The notes below the pieces were generated by a model, which made no database searches, was not told the DNA's origin, and saw nothing but the letters and a program-made list of their open reading frames with translations. Positions 8,343-16,244 of a stretch of 32,784 nucleotides of DNA are shown here, one piece after another. The position numbers and the translations under genes were made by a program. The DNA is from CAILAD01 sp964397085 (GTDB lineage Bacteria > Patescibacteriota > Saccharimonadia > CAILAD01 > BJGX01). Numbering within the stretch: the first letter of the stretch is position 1; each line of letters starts with the position of its first letter. The stretch spans positions 1 through 32,784 of the forward strand of contig CAYNHH010000003.1 of the NCBI GenBank assembly GCA_964397085.1, written 5' to 3'.

Positions 8343-11288
8343 CTAGGGTGTCGTAACTGGTGTTGGTACCGAAGTTGAGGTGGTTTGCTTAAGCGCCTTT
8401 AATTGATCTTCGAGAGCCTGGATGCGTGCATCACGAACAACATTGCTTTTATCTATATCTTCTACCCGCTTCGTCAGAACCACCATCTCCTCACTAATAC
8501 TCTCTACCTTCAGTCCCTGAGTAGCTAATTGTTTATTAGTAGCATCAATATTACCGTTCTGCTCTTTTACTGCTTCTACTATATAGGGCATTATACCGTC
8601 TTTGTTAAGGCTAAGTTTACCATTACTATCGGTAGTAACGAGCTCTGGTAATATCTTTTGGATATCTTGAGCAATAAAGCCATCTTGTTGAGTACCATTT
8701 GGATCAGTCTTCCAATTGTAGGTAACGCCTTGAATTTGGCTAATGATACCTGACGCATTAGTGATGTTGAGTATATTGGTTTTTAAAGTTTCGTCAGAGC
8801 TACAGCTCCAGCCAGTGCCAGTAACTACGGTACATTGGGTACCGCCGGAGCCTAAGAATTGAGATACATTGGTAGTGGTAGTGTCAGAGACATCGAGTTG
8901 GTGAGAAGGTGTGACCGTACCAAGACCTACTGTTCCACCCATTATTGCCATGGTATTGGCTTGTGAAAGAGTATATGGACCACCGAGCCCTAGGCCAATA
9001 CCTACTGAGCCTGCACCTAATGCTGAAACAGCAATGTCCTGACCAAAGGACGTGGAGCTATCGGCAGCTGCGGTAGTGGTGTGCCCAAAAGCAGTGCTAT
9101 ATATTCCGCTTGCAATCGTATCAGAGCCAAATGCCGTTGAATCTTCACCACTCGCAACCGTGCTTTGCCCAAAAGCCACCGCAGCATTATTGGTGGCCTG
9201 GGTGCTTTGCCCAAAAGCTGTTGAACCAGAACCAGATGCTAGTGATGTATTACCAAAAGCTACTGCTGCCAAACCTGAGGCCTGACTGTTCAAACCAAAG
9301 GCAGTTGACGCTTCACCTGAGGCAATTGTAAGATCCCCAAAAGAAGTAGCATTTAGTGCAAGGGCAGAAGTAATTGTTCCAAATGCTACAGAGCCACTAC
9401 CTGTAGCTACGGTGCACGTACCAAATGCAACCGAACTTAGCCCAGATGCGGTAGTGTTAGGAAATAAATTTTGAGCGCAAGATGTATCGTCTGGTAATAT
9501 ATAGCCCCCGAAGGCAGTTGATGAAGTACCACTTGCAATTGTATATAAGCCAAAAGCAGTTGAAAAAGTACCACTGGCTAAGGTGTTGCCGCCAAAGGCA
9601 GTGGAATGATCAGCTTGAGCGTTCGTGCCACTACCAAAAGCCGTTGAGTACCCACCTTGCGCTTGAGACTGAAAACCAAATGCAGTAGACCCCTGGCCAG
9701 TAGCTTGTGTTGTAACCCCAAATGCCGTTGAAGTTAGACCGCTCGCAACGGTTTGCGATCCAAAAGCAGTAGACTCAGCACCACTAGCAGTAGAGTATCC
9801 GCCAAAGGCGGTTGAAAAATCACCAGAAGCGAGAGTGTCGTATCCAAACGCAGTAGTATAAGTACCTTGGGCAATTGTATTCGAACCAAAGGCAGTAGAA
9901 TCAATACCACTAGAGACCGTAGCACTACCAAATGCAGTTGCGCCCGCGCCAGAAGCAGTAGTACATGCACCAAATGCTGTAGAACTTAGCCCTGATGCAA
10001 TAGTGTGTGGTAAAAGATTGTCAGTACAGGTGGTTGAGTTATACAGCTGATCACCACCAAAAGCCGTAGAAGATTCACCACTGGCAGTAGTAAAGTCACC
10101 AAAAGCAGTAGAGTTCTTACCGCTAGCCAAAGTATCTCTACCAAACGCAGTAGCGTAATCGAGACTGGCAGTAGAATTAAAGCCAAAGGCCGTAGAATAT
10201 ACCCCACTAGCAAGTGAGCTAAAGCCAAAGGCTGTGGAAATATTACCGCTCGCAACTGCCAAATCACCAAAGGCTGTAGAATTTAGACCAGATGCAACTG
10301 TTGCTACCCCAAAAGCAGTGGACTGAGAATTACTGGCAATTGTAAGTAAGCCAAAGGCGGTAGAATTTGTACCAGATGCCTGCGATTCATTACCAAAAGC
10401 AATTGAATAATCACCACTTGCAACTGTACCACTCCCAAAAGCCACAGATGCAAGTGCAGAAGCTGTAGTACTATAGCCAAGAGCAATCGAGCCACTACCC
10501 GATGCAACAGTATTCAAACCACCTGCAAAGCTCCCTGCCCCACTCGCCACAGTATCCACCCCTACAGCAATAGAATAACTTCCCACATTCACATCGTCCC
10601 ATTGAGCGCCAGTGACAGTGCCAGCTCTAAGAGCTGCCTTGCGTGGTGCCCAGACCAGTCTAGTTCCTGGCCCAGAAACAGTAAGTGGTATACCAGCCCC
10701 ATAAGTACCGGTAGCAATAAGATTACCACCTGCTCCGGTAGCATCAAGAGTAAAGTCATAGCCTGCTTGAGGGATAACAGTATCGTGTAGCAATGGATTG
10801 GTACCGAGCTCTAAGGTCGTACCAAACAGTGCTACACCATTTTGTGCTATACCAATTGTCCCGGTTGCACCAGTGGGGCCGGTTGCTCCCTGCAACCCTT
10901 TAGCCCCAACCGCACCTTGTGGGCCCGGTACTGGAGAGGTGGTGATCTGTTGAATACTTTGTTGAGTGCTGGTTATGAACTGCTGGAGGGCTGGAGATAA
11001 GTTAGCTACTCCAATACTCTCATCAGCCAGTTTGTCGCCAGTCACAGAGCCATTAGCCAGATCTATTCTGCCTACCAGAGTACTAGTGGGGCCCGGGCAC
11101 CATCTTTCGTTCAGGCCAAACAAGCGAATGTACCAAATGTCTGTACAGAGACCTCGAAGGATAATAATTACTAGCACAAATAAAATAACGAGGCCCGCGA
11201 GTAACCAAATAAGCCAATTATGACTTGGCTCGTTATGATGTTCTAATTGAGGTGAAGTATCTGGAGTGCTTTCTTGCAAGAATGCCAC
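8343..11288 (-). CDS. Membrane-anchored YadA-head-repeat fibre protein with peptidase S74 chaperone domain
   Basis: The protein has 981 residues. The N-terminal anchor and juxtamembrane segment are almost the same as in the gene at 5433-8234, with a membrane helix at about residues 26-46. A short collagen-like tract (about residues 125-147) follows. Next come about 32 copies of a 14-residue repeat of the type ASGxxSTAFGxxTx, as in the left-handed beta-roll heads of YadA-like trimeric adhesins. Two repeats are expanded by a cysteine-pair insert (STTCTDNLLP and TSCAQNLFP). The S74 domain begins at Ser831, with Lys836 completing the SDETLK dyad. The C-terminus is coiled coil with a Thr/Pro-rich tail and lacks the extra beta domain of its two neighbours. 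The start is GTG, with an alternative TTG three codons in. Confidence 0.87.
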   Translation of the reverse strand: MAFLQESTPDTSPQLEHHNEPSHNWLIWLLAGLVILFVLVIIILRGLCTDIWYIRLFGLNERWCPGPTSTLVGRIDLANGSVTGDKLADESIGVANLSPALQQFITSTQQSIQQITTSPVPGPQGAVGAKGLQGATGPTGATGTIGIAQNGVALFGTTLELGTNPLLHDTVIPQAGYDFTLDATGAGGNLIATGTYGAGIPLTVSGPGTRLVWAPRKAALRAGTVTGAQWDDVNVGSYSIAVGVDTVASGAGSFAGGLNTVASGSGSIALGYSTTASALASVAFGSGTVASGDYSIAFGNESQASGTNSTAFGLLTIASNSQSTAFGVATVASGLNSTAFGDLAVASGNISTAFGFSSLASGVYSTAFGFNSTASLDYATAFGRDTLASGKNSTAFGDFTTASGESSTAFGGDQLYNSTTCTDNLLPHTIASGLSSTAFGACTTASGAGATAFGSATVSSGIDSTAFGSNTIAQGTYTTAFGYDTLASGDFSTAFGGYSTASGAESTAFGSQTVASGLTSTAFGVTTQATGQGSTAFGFQSQAQGGYSTAFGSGTNAQADHSTAFGGNTLASGTFSTAFGLYTIASGTSSTAFGGYILPDDTSCAQNLFPNTTASGLSSVAFGTCTVATGSGSVAFGTITSALALNATSFGDLTIASGEASTAFGLNSQASGLAAVAFGNTSLASGSGSTAFGQSTQATNNAAVAFGQSTVASGEDSTAFGSDTIASGIYSTAFGHTTTAAADSSTSFGQDIAVSALGAGSVGIGLGLGGPYTLSQANTMAIMGGTVGLGTVTPSHQLDVSDTTTTNVSQFLGSGGTQCTVVTGTGWSCSSDETLKTNILNITNASGIISQIQGVTYNWKTDPNGTQQDGFIAQDIQKILPELVTTDSNGKLSLNKDGIMPYIVEAVKEQNGNIDATNKQLATQGLKVESISEEMVVLTKRVEDIDKSNVVRDARIQALEDQLKALKQTTSTSVPTPVTTP
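9030..10570 (-). repeat. Array of ~42-bp coding repeats (YadA-head type)
   Basis: Within the 981-residue fibre gene, 42-nt units encode the 14-residue motif ending in AFG or SFG, about 32 times. The units are diverged at DNA level, which argues for an old array rather than a recent slippage expansion. Two units are lengthened by cysteine-containing inserts near 9480 and 10025. Long open frames in the other reading directions here are a by-product of the repeat composition. Confidence 0.9.
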
Positions 11289-11361
11289 CTTTATATTTAT
11301 CTAATTACCTATGACAAACAAACTCATCTCACAAAGTTGTTATGGTATAAGTATAGCAAAA
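11071..11361. repeat. Direct repeat copy B: promoter, leader and anchor-coding start of an S74 gene
   Basis: This is the partner of 8017-8307, with a perfect 162-bp core at 11200-11361. The two copies lie in the same orientation with an offset of 3054 bp, an exact multiple of three, and bracket the complete 981-residue gene. Confidence 0.95.
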
Positions 11362-11375
11362 AAATGCACTAATTC
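11350..11375 (-). promoter_or_regulatory. Promoter of the 981-residue S74 gene
   Basis: The same extended -10 (TGC-TATACT, 11350-11358) as in the downstream copy. Here the unique upstream sequence adds a reasonable -35 candidate, TTGAAT, with a 16-nt spacer, so this copy may be stronger. Confidence 0.5.
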
Positions 11376-13735
11376 AAAACAAACCAATTAAAGCTCACTG
11401 GTGTAGCTTGAGGCTTTTCAAGTTGCACTGTAAAGCCGGTAGTACTATTACCACTCACCCAATATGCACCATCTATTTGCTCAAGTGGTGTTACCTGTAC
11501 GTAGGGCTGACTAGCATAGGCGCTTGCAAAGCTATGTGTAGCCTGAGTAGCACCAGTAGCAACAGTTACTTTGCCCCGTGAGTCTGCGCCGCCCGTTATC
11601 GTACCCTTTATTACTACATTACCGTTGATAGTGACATCACCACCAAATGTCACCGCCTTGGCATCTGCTAGTTGTTGCAAGACATCAATACTTGCTACAG
11701 TGCTACTGCCACCCTTGAGAGTATCAATTTGTTTTTGCTGGTCTTGAATTGCATTTACTAGGTAGGGGAGTATGCCATCTTTGTTTAGGCTCAATAAGCC
11801 AGTGGACTTGTCAGTAGTTACTAGCTGAGGCAAAATCTTTTGTACTTCTTGAGCTATAAAACCATCTTGTTGTGCGCCAGTAGGGTCAGACTTCCAATTG
11901 TATGTAACACCTCTCAGTTGTGAGATCACATCCAGCCCATTGTTGACTGACAAAATATTTGTCTTAAGGCTCTCATCACTACTACAACTCCAGCCCGTGC
12001 CAGTTACCACTGTACACTGAGTACCAGCACTACCATTAAACTGCGCCACATTTGTAGTAGACGTATCTGTAGTATTTAGACGAAAAGCACCTGGTGTGGT
12101 TGTACCCAGCCCTAAACTACCATTGGCGGCTATCTCGCTTTTAACTGCACCAGTGGAATCTTGCCATTGAGTCAGATCGCCCGTCTGCCCTGCTATTCCC
12201 TGTACAACCAAAGGTTTATCGGTGGCAGCACGAGAAGTTACCTGAATAGTTGCATTCACGTCAGTAACACTCGGACTATTTACTATCAACTTGTTTCCAC
12301 TAGTTGGCGGCTCTAAGAATGTGCCGCACAAAAGTAGTGAAGTTTCACTACCTGAGCAAATACCAATATTTATCTTACCTTCAAAAAAGTTTTGGCTATG
12401 TGTACCTTCTGAGCTAATATTTGCATTTACTTGGGTACCAATATTATTAAGTGGATTAAGAATCTGGTTGATTGGAGACGCACTACTTGTGTCCAGAACT
12501 TGCACACCAAAATACTTACTAATTGTTCCTCCATTAATAATAGAAGGGAACCCAAGTTGCGGTAAAGCAAATAGTTGAGGGTTAAAAGCGGAAAAACCAA
12601 CGTATGAATTCATTGTTCCGCCATTAATTGCTGGCATAGCCAAATTACCGACTGCTCGATTTATCGTGCCCGTGCCTAGATTCGATACAAGCGATATACT
12701 ACCAACTCCTACATCTACCGTCCCAGTACCATTATGAGTATATGATGCAAGAGCACCACCATTCAGATCATAATCATATGTTCCGTTTGTTTGCAGAGCA
12801 GAGTATGAACCTACAAAATAATTATCATTTGCAGCTGGGTCAATGCTTGGCTCTATCAGCAATTCATTAGCAAGACCAGCATATATTCCTCTGTTGACTG
12901 CGTTTGAACTTACAATTTGCTGAGTTGTTAATGTACGACTAATACTTCGACCACCAAATAACCCCCCCGCTAGGAGAATAGTACCATCTATAGAAGCATT
13001 AGGACCGACTAAGAGTTGGCCAGAGAACTGACCATTACCCACAACATCAAGCTCATAGTTTGGTGCCGACGTACCTATACCAACAAAATTATTTAATGTG
13101 TTGATACTTAGTGCTGGGTCAGCGCTTGAATTCTGGATTTCGAATGCCCCTACACCATTAGTGGCATTTCGAAATACCTGACTATTGCCAAAAAATGCCT
13201 GATTATCCTTATTTGTATAGGCTATAAACGGGTTAAGTTGTCCAGTACTAATCACCCCAGTAATGTTACTAGCTTGTAGATTGATGATTCCAGTACCATC
13301 ACCTTGCAGATTGGTAGCAGTCAGAGTACCTCCTACATTAGCATTACCACCTACATTCAAATCAGAAACAATATTGGCCGATCCGTTCACTGCTAATTGA
13401 CCAGTTGTTGCCCCAGATCCAGAAGTAAAACCAGCGAGATTAATACGAGTGTCATTATAATTGGAGGCAGATGAAGTAGGCTTGGCTGTACTAGAAGTTT
13501 TGATACTTCTGTACAGTACAAAACCAAGCAAAGAGAGTAGCAACAGCGCCAAAGCTATCCAAAGAAAACGAAACAGAGTGCTTTTACGATGAGCTGAGAC
13601 TACTTGTGAGTTGCTCTCAAATGCCGCATTACCCAAAACATCCTCTTTTGCAACTTCTGCAGAAAAGGTAGATTCAGCTGTTTGACTAGGCTGTGTTTGT
13701 GTTTGTACTATTTGATTTGGTTCTATGGGGTCCAC
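11369..13735 (-). CDS. Membrane-anchored beta-repeat surface protein with peptidase S74 chaperone domain and extra C-terminal beta domain
   Basis: The protein has 788 residues. A cytoplasmic segment of about 50 residues rich in Gln, Thr and Glu precedes one membrane helix (about residues 55-75, FLWIALALLLLSLLGFVLY). The outside part starts with tail-fibre-like strands (GGNANVGGTLTATNLQGDGTG, here in shortened form) and a VGIGTSAP motif typical of phage-tail/S74 proteins. The S74 domain begins at Ser586, with Lys591 (SDESLK), and is followed by a short coiled coil. The final domain (GAYWVSGNSTTGFTVQL) is homologous to the end of the 933-residue protein. The anchor differs from that of the other two S74 proteins. 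The start is GTG at 13733-13735, again immediately after an AGG-type sequence. Promoter at 13789-13817. Confidence 0.85.
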   Translation of the reverse strand: MDPIEPNQIVQTQTQPSQTAESTFSAEVAKEDVLGNAAFESNSQVVSAHRKSTLFRFLWIALALLLLSLLGFVLYRSIKTSSTAKPTSSASNYNDTRINLAGFTSGSGATTGQLAVNGSANIVSDLNVGGNANVGGTLTATNLQGDGTGIINLQASNITGVISTGQLNPFIAYTNKDNQAFFGNSQVFRNATNGVGAFEIQNSSADPALSINTLNNFVGIGTSAPNYELDVVGNGQFSGQLLVGPNASIDGTILLAGGLFGGRSISRTLTTQQIVSSNAVNRGIYAGLANELLIEPSIDPAANDNYFVGSYSALQTNGTYDYDLNGGALASYTHNGTGTVDVGVGSISLVSNLGTGTINRAVGNLAMPAINGGTMNSYVGFSAFNPQLFALPQLGFPSIINGGTISKYFGVQVLDTSSASPINQILNPLNNIGTQVNANISSEGTHSQNFFEGKINIGICSGSETSLLLCGTFLEPPTSGNKLIVNSPSVTDVNATIQVTSRAATDKPLVVQGIAGQTGDLTQWQDSTGAVKSEIAANGSLGLGTTTPGAFRLNTTDTSTTNVAQFNGSAGTQCTVVTGTGWSCSSDESLKTNILSVNNGLDVISQLRGVTYNWKSDPTGAQQDGFIAQEVQKILPQLVTTDKSTGLLSLNKDGILPYLVNAIQDQQKQIDTLKGGSSTVASIDVLQQLADAKAVTFGGDVTINGNVVIKGTITGGADSRGKVTVATGATQATHSFASAYASQPYVQVTPLEQIDGAYWVSGNSTTGFTVQLEKPQATPVSFNWFVLN

Positions 13736-13788
13736 CTCGCATCTTACTCTCTATTCAAAAACGAACAGTTGTATTCGATACTACATCT

Positions 13789-13817
13789 AGTATAGTGCTT
13801 ATGGTATAACAAAACAA
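13789..13817 (-). promoter_or_regulatory. Promoter of the 788-residue S74 gene
   Basis: TTGTTT (13812-13817) and TATACT (13789-13794) are separated by 17 nt on the minus strand. It sits just downstream of the epsilon gene, so the S74 gene has its own promoter but could also receive read-through from the ATPase operon, as no terminator is evident between them. Confidence 0.55.
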
Positions 13818-13825
13818 CCCTGAGA

Positions 13826-14077
13826 CTAGACATTTGCGAAGACAACAATAAAGTTGTTGTGCACCTTGAGTATTCCTCTATTTAGACGGAAACTTCGCTC
13901 GCCATAAGGAGTATTCAATACTACCGGGCCTTTGGGCAATAGACTAATAAAGTTGGCATGGCCAAAGAGTACATCAAATCTACCTTCTTCGTTGTTAGCA
14001 GAGAGGCTGTAGGCCAGGCCCTCGTAAAAAACCTCAAACGGTGAGAATATTTTAATCTGTAGAAGAGTATTAGACAT
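13826..14077 (-). CDS. F1-ATPase epsilon-like subunit, beta-barrel domain only
   Basis: In F-type ATPases epsilon sits on the gamma foot and contacts the c-ring. These 83 residues align to the N-terminal beta-sandwich of ATP synthase epsilon (ATP-synt_DE_N), with the characteristic EGRFDVLFGHANFISLLPKGPVVL stretch corresponding to GEFGVLPGHAPLL in ordinary epsilon (segment shown exceeds the motif; key part is VLFGHANFISLL). The family is usually 130-140 residues; the regulatory C-terminal two-helix domain is absent. It is the last gene of the five-gene operon and begins 5 nt after the beta stop. Loss of the inhibitory helices suggests an enzyme working mainly as an ATP hydrolase, which is an inference. 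Confidence 0.85.
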   Translation of the reverse strand: MSNTLLQIKIFSPFEVFYEGLAYSLSANNEEGRFDVLFGHANFISLLPKGPVVLNTPYGERSFRLNRGILKVHNNFIVVFANV

Positions 14078-14082
14078 AGTGA

Positions 14083-15396
14083 TTACGACCCTGCTATTAT
14101 TTCTTCTACTCCTGAGAGCATATCATTTCGTGTAACATACTGACCCGGTACACCCGTAAGGCTCTCGGTAACAAATAGCGGTTGGGTGAAAAACTCAATA
14201 AGACGTTTGGCCTTTTGGTATTCTGCCCTATCCTGCAAGCTTAGTTCGCCCTCGCCAATAATAGCAATAATACCCCGCAAACTATTATATTTTTCCATTA
14301 TTCGCTGTACCTGTGAAACAAGTAAGTAGTGTCGTTCACCAATAATGTCCGGCGAGAGTAAAGACGAGCTCGTACCAGTAAGGTCAACAGCCGGTAGTAT
14401 TCCTCGTTCCATAATGTCTCGAGACAATACTATTACAGAGTCGAGTTGCTGATATATTTCTACAACTGCCGGGTCAGAGACATCATCTGCTGGAATATAT
14501 ATTGACTGAATTGAAGTAATAGAACCCTTAGAATTACTATCAAGCCCTTCTTGAAATCGAGCGAGATCGGTAAAAAGGGTAGGTTGATAGCCACCTTCAG
14601 ATGCAGTCTCACCAAGCATAGTTGAAAGCTCATTGCCCGCCTGTAAATAACGATAAATATTATCCACAAAAAACAACACGTCTTTCTTTTGCTCATCACG
14701 CCACCAGCGAGCCGCCGCAGCCGCAGATAATCCCACTAGACTACGCATAGCAGCCGATTCACTCATTTGCCCCAGATACATTACTGTGTTTTTGAGTAAA
14801 TCTTGCTGCTTGAGCTCTTCATAAAGCTCATGTGCTTCACGAATTCTCTCGCCTATTCCTACAAAAAAGGATATGCCTTTATCGTTGCGACAGACATTGT
14901 GCATGAGCTCAGTCACCAGTACGGTCTTACCTACACCCGCACCACCAATAATGCCAATCTTTCTTCCTTGTACGAAAGGTGTAAAGAAATCAATTACCTT
15001 TATACCCGTCTCAATTACCTTTTGACCGCCCTCACTCAAGTCGGTTTCTGTACGTGTGTATGAGTCTGCCAAGACAGTCTCCCCGCCCGCCAAAGACTCG
15101 CCCGTATCAATCGTCTCGCCTAATGCGTTGAATACTCTACCAAGACTTTTTGTACCTACAGGCACACTCAAGCCTTTTTCTAACAGTCGTGTAGTCTGGC
15201 CAATAACCACGCTATAACCTTCAGCAAGATTGAGCGCCAATACTTCATGATCGTTTTTGTGGGCCAATACCGATAGTCTACAAGAAGTAGTCTGTTCGTT
15301 CACAAGTAGACTACGAATAGCTGGCAACTCACCTGTATATTGAATGGTCACTATCAGGCCTCTTATAGCAACGATCACTCCCTGTGATTGCTTCAT
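14083..15396 (-). CDS. F1-like ATPase beta subunit (catalytic)
   Basis: The 437 residues cover the beta-barrel, nucleotide-binding and C-terminal helical domains of F1 beta, slightly shorter than the usual ~465. The Walker A motif GGAGVGKT is at residues 151-158. The catalytic glutamate is E183 in GIGERIREAHELY (GERTREGNDLY in ordinary beta). VDNIYRYLQAGNE carries Walker B, and GYQPTL and the PADDVSDPA loop are conserved. The lever motif DELSEED is changed to GELSLQD. These features indicate a competent catalytic site. The start codon overlaps the gamma stop by ATGA. The sequence is clearly more diverged than a housekeeping beta, and a separate normal ATP synthase elsewhere in the genome is possible. 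Confidence 0.92.
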   Translation of the reverse strand: MKQSQGVIVAIRGLIVTIQYTGELPAIRSLLVNEQTTSCRLSVLAHKNDHEVLALNLAEGYSVVIGQTTRLLEKGLSVPVGTKSLGRVFNALGETIDTGESLAGGETVLADSYTRTETDLSEGGQKVIETGIKVIDFFTPFVQGRKIGIIGGAGVGKTVLVTELMHNVCRNDKGISFFVGIGERIREAHELYEELKQQDLLKNTVMYLGQMSESAAMRSLVGLSAAAAARWWRDEQKKDVLFFVDNIYRYLQAGNELSTMLGETASEGGYQPTLFTDLARFQEGLDSNSKGSITSIQSIYIPADDVSDPAVVEIYQQLDSVIVLSRDIMERGILPAVDLTGTSSSLLSPDIIGERHYLLVSQVQRIMEKYNSLRGIIAIIGEGELSLQDRAEYQKAKRLIEFFTQPLFVTESLTGVPGQYVTRNDMLSGVEEIIAGS

Positions 15397-16244
15397 AGTA
15401 TACCTACCTTTCCTTGTCGAAACGTCTGCAGCTCAGCATAATCTTGTTGTCTTTTGCGACGACGATACTGAGTATAGAGAACCTTTTTCTGCTGACCAGC
15501 ATTGGCTCCCGCCTGATTCATTGCGTTAAATCTACTCGCAAGCTGCGCCAAACGTGACTCCAGTATAAGCTCTGTAAGCGCAGTTGCTCGCATCATGCTC
15601 TCTAAGTAACTTATTACTACTTCTAAAGAAGGTTCAAATATATAGTCACTCGAGAAAATAAGTGTCGAGTCAGTACGGGCATTTTCAGCCTCTGATAATT
15701 TTTTAATACCCGCTACCAATTCAAAGACCTGCACCTGTTGATTGGCGAGACTAATAAACTGCTCAAAATACACTACCGTAGTCTTATACATTTGTGTTTG
15801 CGAAATTACTGGAATCACATTCACGGGCTTCGTGATATCTGGAAGGGGATATACCGCCGAGGGCTCAATGCCTTGACTCTTTAGTATTCGCGCACCACGT
15901 TTGCCTATCACAAAATAATCTACTTGCTCTGGACTCGTCTCAGAAAGTGTTTCTTCAATTAATTTTTCATCTATGTTGCCGCCTAGTGACTCATCAGAGC
16001 TTATGAGTATAACAGCGGTCTTATCATTGGTAGGCTGATTCACTACAGAATCATCTTTCTTGCCTGAATCTAATCGTAGCTGCACATACATACTCCAAAG
16101 CTCGTGAAAAAAATCACGACTAGCCAGCACTCTATCTTTAATCTGTCGTACCTCAATAGAAGCAACATTCTCAAATACTTTTGCCACCTGCTCGATGGTA
16201 GCTACATCAAGATACTCTTGGTAAATTTCAGCTGGTTTGTTCAT
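15393..16244 (-). CDS. F1-like ATPase gamma subunit (central stalk)
   Basis: Gamma is the rotating shaft inside the alpha3beta3 ring. The 283-residue protein has the expected plan. An N-terminal helix (EQVAKVFENVASIEVRQ) corresponds to the ITKAMKMVAAAKLRR helix. The Rossmann-like part has ILISSDESLGGNI, equivalent to VTSDRGLCGG. The long C-terminal helix begins at the FEPSLE motif and runs through ATALTELILESRLAQLASRFNAM, with the usual spacing. The extreme N-terminal helix lacks the usual Ile-Arg-Arg-Arg-Ile pattern. The C-terminus carries an Arg/Lys-rich patch (YRRRKRQQDY). ATGA overlaps join it to alpha upstream and beta downstream, so translation is coupled. Confidence 0.88.
   Translation of the reverse strand: MNKPAEIYQEYLDVATIEQVAKVFENVASIEVRQIKDRVLASRDFFHELWSMYVQLRLDSGKKDDSVVNQPTNDKTAVILISSDESLGGNIDEKLIEETLSETSPEQVDYFVIGKRGARILKSQGIEPSAVYPLPDITKPVNVIPVISQTQMYKTTVVYFEQFISLANQQVQVFELVAGIKKLSEAENARTDSTLIFSSDYIFEPSLEVVISYLESMMRATALTELILESRLAQLASRFNAMNQAGANAGQQKKVLYTQYRRRKRQQDYAELQTFRQGKVGIL

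Noticed and set aside
9017..10790. Several long open frames antisense or out of frame to the YadA-repeat gene
   Set aside because: They arise from the 42-nt repeat period and lack of stops in repetitive GC-biased codons; translations are low-complexity Leu/Val-rich with no start signals.
5433..13735. Prophage remnant, because of S74/tail-fibre-like modules
   Set aside because: No capsid, terminase, portal or integrase genes are present, and all three proteins have N-terminal membrane anchors and cellular neighbours.
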